Assembly (NCBI GenBank): GCA_934351765.1
Contig: CAKRJM010000100.1
Location: 1 to 8,013 of the forward strand
Direction: 5' to 3'
DNA length: 8,013 bases
Source of the DNA: an uncultured Lachnospiraceae bacterium
GTDB lineage: Bacteria; Bacillota; Clostridia; Lachnospirales; Lachnospiraceae
In this document: positions 6,523-8,013 of the stretch, one piece after another
Layout: every line of letters begins with the position of its first letter
Numbering within the stretch: position 1 is the first letter of the stretch
Translations under genes and position numbers: made by a program
Notes under the pieces: generated by a model
Databases searched by the model: none
Told to the model about the DNA's origin: nothing
What the model saw: only the letters and a program-made list of their open reading frames with translations

Positions 6523-6551
6523 AGTGTAGCAAAAAAGAAAAGAAAAAGCAA
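6523..6551 (-). promoter_or_regulatory. Promoter of the DUF1292 gene (minus strand, extended -10)
   Basis: On the minus strand, TTGCTT (6551-6546), a 17-bp T-rich spacer and TACACT (6528-6523) preceded by TGC give an extended -10 promoter with a start near 6516. The leader of about 85 nt contains two inverted repeats: CCTGTG/CACAGG (6481-6486 with 6499-6504) and CCGG-AAAA-CCGG around 6462-6473. Neither is followed by a T-run that would make it a terminator. Confidence 0.65.
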
Positions 6552-6581
6552 GGGGTTTCCGGGTAATTGACATCATCAGGC

Positions 6582-6658
6582 CACCTGCACAAATTACACG
6601 CCTGCAGCTGGAAGCTGCCTCTGAGCTGTGCGGGTGAACGAGGCAGGAGTATTCCTCG
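6582..6658. other. Inverted-repeat-rich noncoding region of unknown role
   Basis: No convincing gene lies between the DUF1292 promoter and the spo0E-like gene. The stretch can fold into an outer 9-bp stem, CACCTGCAC (6582-6590) with GTGCGGGTG (6628-6636), one G-U pair. This encloses a perfect 6-bp hairpin GCAGCT-GGA-AGCTGC (6604-6618). A third hairpin follows, CGAGG (6639-6643) with CCTCG (6654-6658). A perfect TTGACA hexamer at 6567-6572 could start a plus-strand transcript, but no good -10 lies at the right distance. It could be a structured RNA, a leader or a protein-binding region; I recognise no known RNA family. Confidence 0.35.
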
Positions 6659-6660
6659 AT

Positions 6661-6671
6661 TTTCGTCGAAA
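6661..6671. promoter_or_regulatory. Possible 0A-box-like palindrome upstream of the spo0E-like gene
   Basis: TTTCGTCGAAA is a perfect 11-bp palindrome (odd centre). Its CGTCGAA half (6664-6670) differs at one base from the Spo0A binding box TGTCGAA. It lies about 50 bp upstream of the -10 of the Spo0E-like gene. One mismatch in seven bases can arise by chance, so this is only suggestive. Confidence 0.25.
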
Positions 6672-6698
6672 TTTGGAAAAAGCGGCGGCGAAAAGCTT

Positions 6699-6725
6699 TT
6701 GCTTTCCGAAGAAATCTGGTATAAA
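6699..6725 (+). promoter_or_regulatory. Probable promoter of the spo0E-like gene (extended -10)
   Basis: TGG directly followed by TATAAA (6720-6725) forms an extended -10 element. The -35 region is poor: TTGCTT at 6699-6704 is only 15 bp away. Extended -10 promoters tolerate a weak -35. The start would be near 6732, leaving a purine-rich leader of about 47 nt. Confidence 0.5.
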
Positions 6726-6778
6726 ATGACAGAGAATCACGAGGAAAAGGGGAGGGAGATTACAGAAAGGGGAAAATC

Positions 6779-6940
6779 TTGACAAAACGAATCGAGGAGC
6801 TCAGAGGACAGCTTTCCTGTGCGATAGAAGAGGGAAAGCCGCCGGAAGCGATTCTGGAGCTGAGCAGGGAATTGGACGGGGTGATTGAGCAGTACATGGA
6901 TTGGGAGGAGCGTGAAACAGAGTTTATGACAGGCTTATGA
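6779..6940 (+). CDS. Spo0E-like aspartyl-phosphate phosphatase (sporulation regulator), 53 aa, TTG start
   Basis: This very short gene is easily missed. A TTG start at 6779 is preceded by AAAGGGG (6766-6772) with 6 nt spacing, and the frame runs 53 codons to the TGA at 6938-6940. The product has an amphipathic first helix (TKRIEELRGQLSCAIEEG), a short turn (KPP) and a second helix AILELSRELDGVIEQYM. The S-R-E-L-D core at residues 29-33 followed by I-x-x-Y matches the Spo0E signature (usually S-Q-E-L-D). Family members fold as a helical hairpin and dephosphorylate Spo0A~P, delaying entry into sporulation. The size suits the short clostridial and Bacillus members. No coding sequence of this quality exists on the other strand. 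The gene lies 80 bp before the composition break. The main uncertainty is the lack of any internal ATG start before residue 40; the ribosome site argues for the TTG. Confidence 0.8.
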   Translation: MTKRIEELRGQLSCAIEEGKPPEAILELSRELDGVIEQYMDWEERETEFMTGL

Positions 6941-6948
6941 GGAATGAG

Positions 6949-7012
6949 GCCGGTTTTATGGTGCAGAGCTTCAAAAGCTGTATCTGGCCAATAAGAAGAA
7001 AAGAAAACCGGC
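6949..7012. repeat. 9-bp inverted repeat after the spo0E-like gene
   Basis: GCCGGTTTT (6949-6957) and AAAACCGGC (7004-7012) are perfect reverse complements separated by 46 bp. The loop contains a small AGCTT-CAA-AAGCT hairpin (6968-6980). No T-run follows on the plus strand, so it is a poor terminator. It ends about 10 bp before the composition break. Confidence 0.45.
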
Positions 7013-7017
7013 AGAAC

Positions 7018-7034
7018 CAATTGAAAAAAATATC
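7018..7034. other. Breakpoint: change of sequence style and end of regulator homology
   Basis: Left of this A-rich point the DNA resembles the rest of the window (AGA, GGA, GAA-rich). To the right it abruptly becomes rich in GGC, CGC, GCG and GCC codons. The truncated AraC-type gene loses its expected sequence exactly here, after the codons for G-D-I-F-F. The A7 run (7024-7030) would suit a short microhomology join. It is either a recombination or insertion boundary or an assembly chimera. Confidence 0.5.
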
Positions 7035-7226
7035 CCCCGGGGCCAGGGCGCAGGCCCCCGCAGGCGTGACGCACCGCCCCTCCCCCGCCGCCACCAGATA
7101 CAGCATAAAGGCCGCCTGAATGACGAATTTCTCGTTGCTGACGGGGTGATTTTCATAGACGAAATGCAGCGTGTTCACGGTGTCCGTGGTTTCAAAGGAG
7201 GATACGAACCGGCAGATATTTTCCAT
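7023..7226 (-). pseudogene. AraC-family transcriptional regulator, N-terminal fragment cut at a breakpoint
   Basis: About 68 residues read leftward from the ATG at 7226-7224. AAGGAG (7237-7232) lies 5 nt before it on the minus strand, so the start is well supported. The fragment looks like the cupin-type effector-sensing domain of AraC regulators: TVNTLHFVYENHPVSNEKFV, then FMLYLVAAGEGRC and ACALAPGDIFF, the usual strand order before the bound-ligand pocket. A full protein would have some 250-300 residues with two C-terminal helix-turn-helices; none is here. The frame stays open to 6924, but the last 32 or so residues bear no resemblance to the family and come from the other side of the breakpoint. 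The gene is divergent from the Gfo/Idh/MocA oxidoreductase, the classic arrangement for a sugar-pathway regulator. Whether it is truly truncated or only appears so through misassembly cannot be told from sequence. Confidence 0.68.
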
Positions 7227-7274
7227 AGGCGCTCCTTGCAAGAACCCGGTATGTTTTCGGGCGTTTGTTCGTTA

Positions 7275-7302
7275 AGTATACCACGGTTTTCTTATAAATC
7301 AA
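7275..7302 (-). promoter_or_regulatory. Promoter of the AraC-type regulator (minus strand)
   Basis: On the minus strand, TTGATT (7302-7297), a 16-bp spacer and TATACT (7280-7275) preceded by TGG give an extended -10 promoter with a start near 7268. It points away from the oxidoreductase promoter. Confidence 0.6.
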
Positions 7303-7305
7303 TCG

Positions 7306-7335
7306 TTTTTCCATGTATTTATAGATTTTTTCCAT
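7306..7335. promoter_or_regulatory. Candidate AraC-type operator: 9-bp direct repeat spaced two helical turns
   Basis: TTTTTCCAT occurs at 7306-7314 and again at 7327-7335, exactly 21 bp apart, in the same orientation. The second copy ends at the first base of the oxidoreductase -35 box (7335-7340). Direct half-sites two turns apart touching the -35 are typical of AraC-family activators. The link to the neighbouring regulator is inference. Confidence 0.45.
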
Positions 7336-7363
7336 TGCTTGATTACTTTTCTCCTGCTATACT
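7335..7363 (+). promoter_or_regulatory. Promoter of the Gfo/Idh/MocA oxidoreductase (extended -10)
   Basis: TTGCTT (7335-7340), a 17-bp spacer and TATACT (7358-7363) with TGC in front form a good promoter with a start near 7370. The leader is about 23 nt and contains the strong ribosome site AAGGAGG. Confidence 0.78.
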
Positions 7364-7392
7364 GAAGCCGCAAAGAAAAGGAGGGCGTGCCG

Positions 7393-8013
7393 ATGCGACG
7401 CATTCGTTTAGGCGTGGTGGGCGTGGGCCGGGGGCGCACGATGATTGATTTTTCCGAAAAATACGCCGCCTGCCAGCTGGTGGCCATCTGCGATTCCTGG
7501 GCGGAGGGCCTGGAGCGGGCCAAGCGGGAAATCAACGATCCGGACGTGGCCTATTATACTGATTTTGAGCAATTTCTTGCCCATGATATGGACGCGGTGA
7601 TGCTGGCCAATTACGCCACCGAACACGCGCCGATGGCCATTCGCTGCCTGGAAAGCGGACGGCATGTGCTCAGCGAGGTGCTGCCGGTGCAGAATATGAA
7701 GGAGGCGGCGGCGCTTATCGAGGCGGTGGAGCGCACGGGGCGCGTCTACGCCTACGCGGAAAATTATTGCTTCATGCCCGCGCCCCGGGAAATGCGGCGG
7801 CTCTACCAGGCGGGCAAGCTGGGAACCTTCGAATACGGCGAGGGGGAATATCTGCACAATTGTGAAAGCATCTGGGCGGATATCACCCAGGGCAACCCCG
7901 TGCATTGGCGCAATCTGATGTACGCCAATTTCTACTGCACCCACTCCATCGGCCCCCTGATTCACATCACCGGCCAGCGCCCGGTGCGGGTGACGGGGTT
8001 CGAGCTGTCCTAT
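7393..8013 (+). CDS. Gfo/Idh/MocA-family oxidoreductase (5' part; runs off the window)
   Basis: The first 207 codons are present, open to the last base; relatives have about 330-400 residues. AAGGAGG (7378-7384) sits 8 nt before the ATG. The N-terminal Rossmann fold shows L-G-V-V-G-V-G-R-G (residues 6-14), and D34 follows strand two (LVAICD), as expected for NAD(P) binding. The catalytic-domain landmarks are S-E-V-L-P at 94-98, where most relatives have E-K-P, then AYAENYCFMP (120-129), NCESIW (156-161) and CTHSIGPLIHITG (182-194). Such enzymes oxidise or reduce sugars, inositols or related polyols, and some use NAD in glycoside cleavage; the substrate here is unknown. It is divergent from an AraC-type regulator. 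Codons are strongly GC-ending (Gly mostly GGC, Arg CGC/CGG), unlike the genes left of 7018, which fits an origin in a different genome. Confidence 0.9.
   Translation, partial: MRRIRLGVVGVGRGRTMIDFSEKYAACQLVAICDSWAEGLERAKREINDPDVAYYTDFEQFLAHDMDAVMLANYATEHAPMAIRCLESGRHVLSEVLPVQNMKEAAALIEAVERTGRVYAYAENYCFMPAPREMRRLYQAGKLGTFEYGEGEYLHNCESIWADITQGNPVHWRNLMYANFYCTHSIGPLIHITGQRPVRVTGFELSY

Noticed and set aside
6567..6782. A 71-codon plus-strand open frame before the spo0E-like gene
   Set aside because: It starts at a TTG within a TTGACA hexamer, has no ribosome site, and runs through inverted repeats and the spo0E promoter. The product is of low plausibility.
6948..7030. A lysine-rich plus-strand frame (LYLANKKKRKPAEP) after spo0E that could be a protein end
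   Set aside because: It follows an in-frame TGA, has no start codon or ribosome site, and crosses the breakpoint into antisense of the AraC fragment. It was noted because it reads plausibly, but it is not supported.
7408..7965. A 185-codon open frame on the minus strand
   Set aside because: It is antisense to the Gfo/Idh/MocA gene, which has a promoter, a ribosome site and conserved motifs. Such frames are common in GC-ending codon sequence.
1..8013. CRISPR array, tRNA/rRNA, insertion sequence, integrase or toxin-antitoxin/defence module
   Set aside because: I saw no regularly spaced repeats, no cloverleaf or rRNA segments, no transposase or recombinase motifs and no defence domains in any gene of the window.

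Overview
The window looks like a piece of a Clostridia genome, most probably a Lachnospiraceae-type gut anaerobe. The evidence is the C-terminal end of CodY (a regulator of low-GC Gram-positives), strong purine-rich Shine-Dalgarno sites (AGGAGG, AAAGGGG), many sigma-A promoters with 17-bp spacers, a Spo0E-type sporulation phosphatase and a DUF1292 protein. The family assignment is inferred from gene content and sequence style, not from a search.

Layout. Bases 2-229 are the end of codY, closed by a terminator at 258-293. A promoter at 404-432 drives two ATGA-coupled membrane transporters: a MATE-family exporter (506-1888) and an EamA/DMT exporter (1885-2760). A consensus-like promoter at 2794-2822, followed by a leader of about 100 nt that can form two hairpins, drives a second ATGA-coupled pair: a 191-aa SCP2-like protein (2935-3510) and an iron-containing alcohol dehydrogenase (3507-4691). 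A Nudix hydrolase follows (4804-5373) with its own promoter. Next is a two-gene operon of unrecognised small proteins (5471-5967), again ATGA-coupled with its own promoter. A perfect 17-bp bidirectional terminator (5994-6038) separates it from a convergent DUF1292 gene with a cysteine cluster (6077-6430, minus). Between that gene's promoter and the next gene lies about 190 bp of inverted-repeat-rich, apparently noncoding DNA. A 53-aa Spo0E-like gene with a TTG start (6779-6940) then follows.

At about 7018-7034 the sequence changes character. To the right, codon use is richer in GGC, CGC and GCG, and the content is a divergent pair: an AraC-family regulator cut off after about 68 residues (7226 to about 7023, minus) and the first 207 residues of a Gfo/Idh/MocA oxidoreductase (7393-8013+). 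The divergent promoters flank a 9-bp direct repeat spaced 21 bp, a plausible AraC-type operator. The regulator ends exactly where the composition changes, so the right-hand kilobase is either a horizontally acquired segment or, at least as likely, a chimeric assembly joining two organisms.

Most of the window is ordinary chromosomal gene content, and I see no clear new defence or mobile system. The points worth a second look are the breakpoint, the very small spo0E-like gene and the structured region upstream of it, the SCP2-like/alcohol dehydrogenase pair with its structured leader, and the cysteine motif added to DUF1292.
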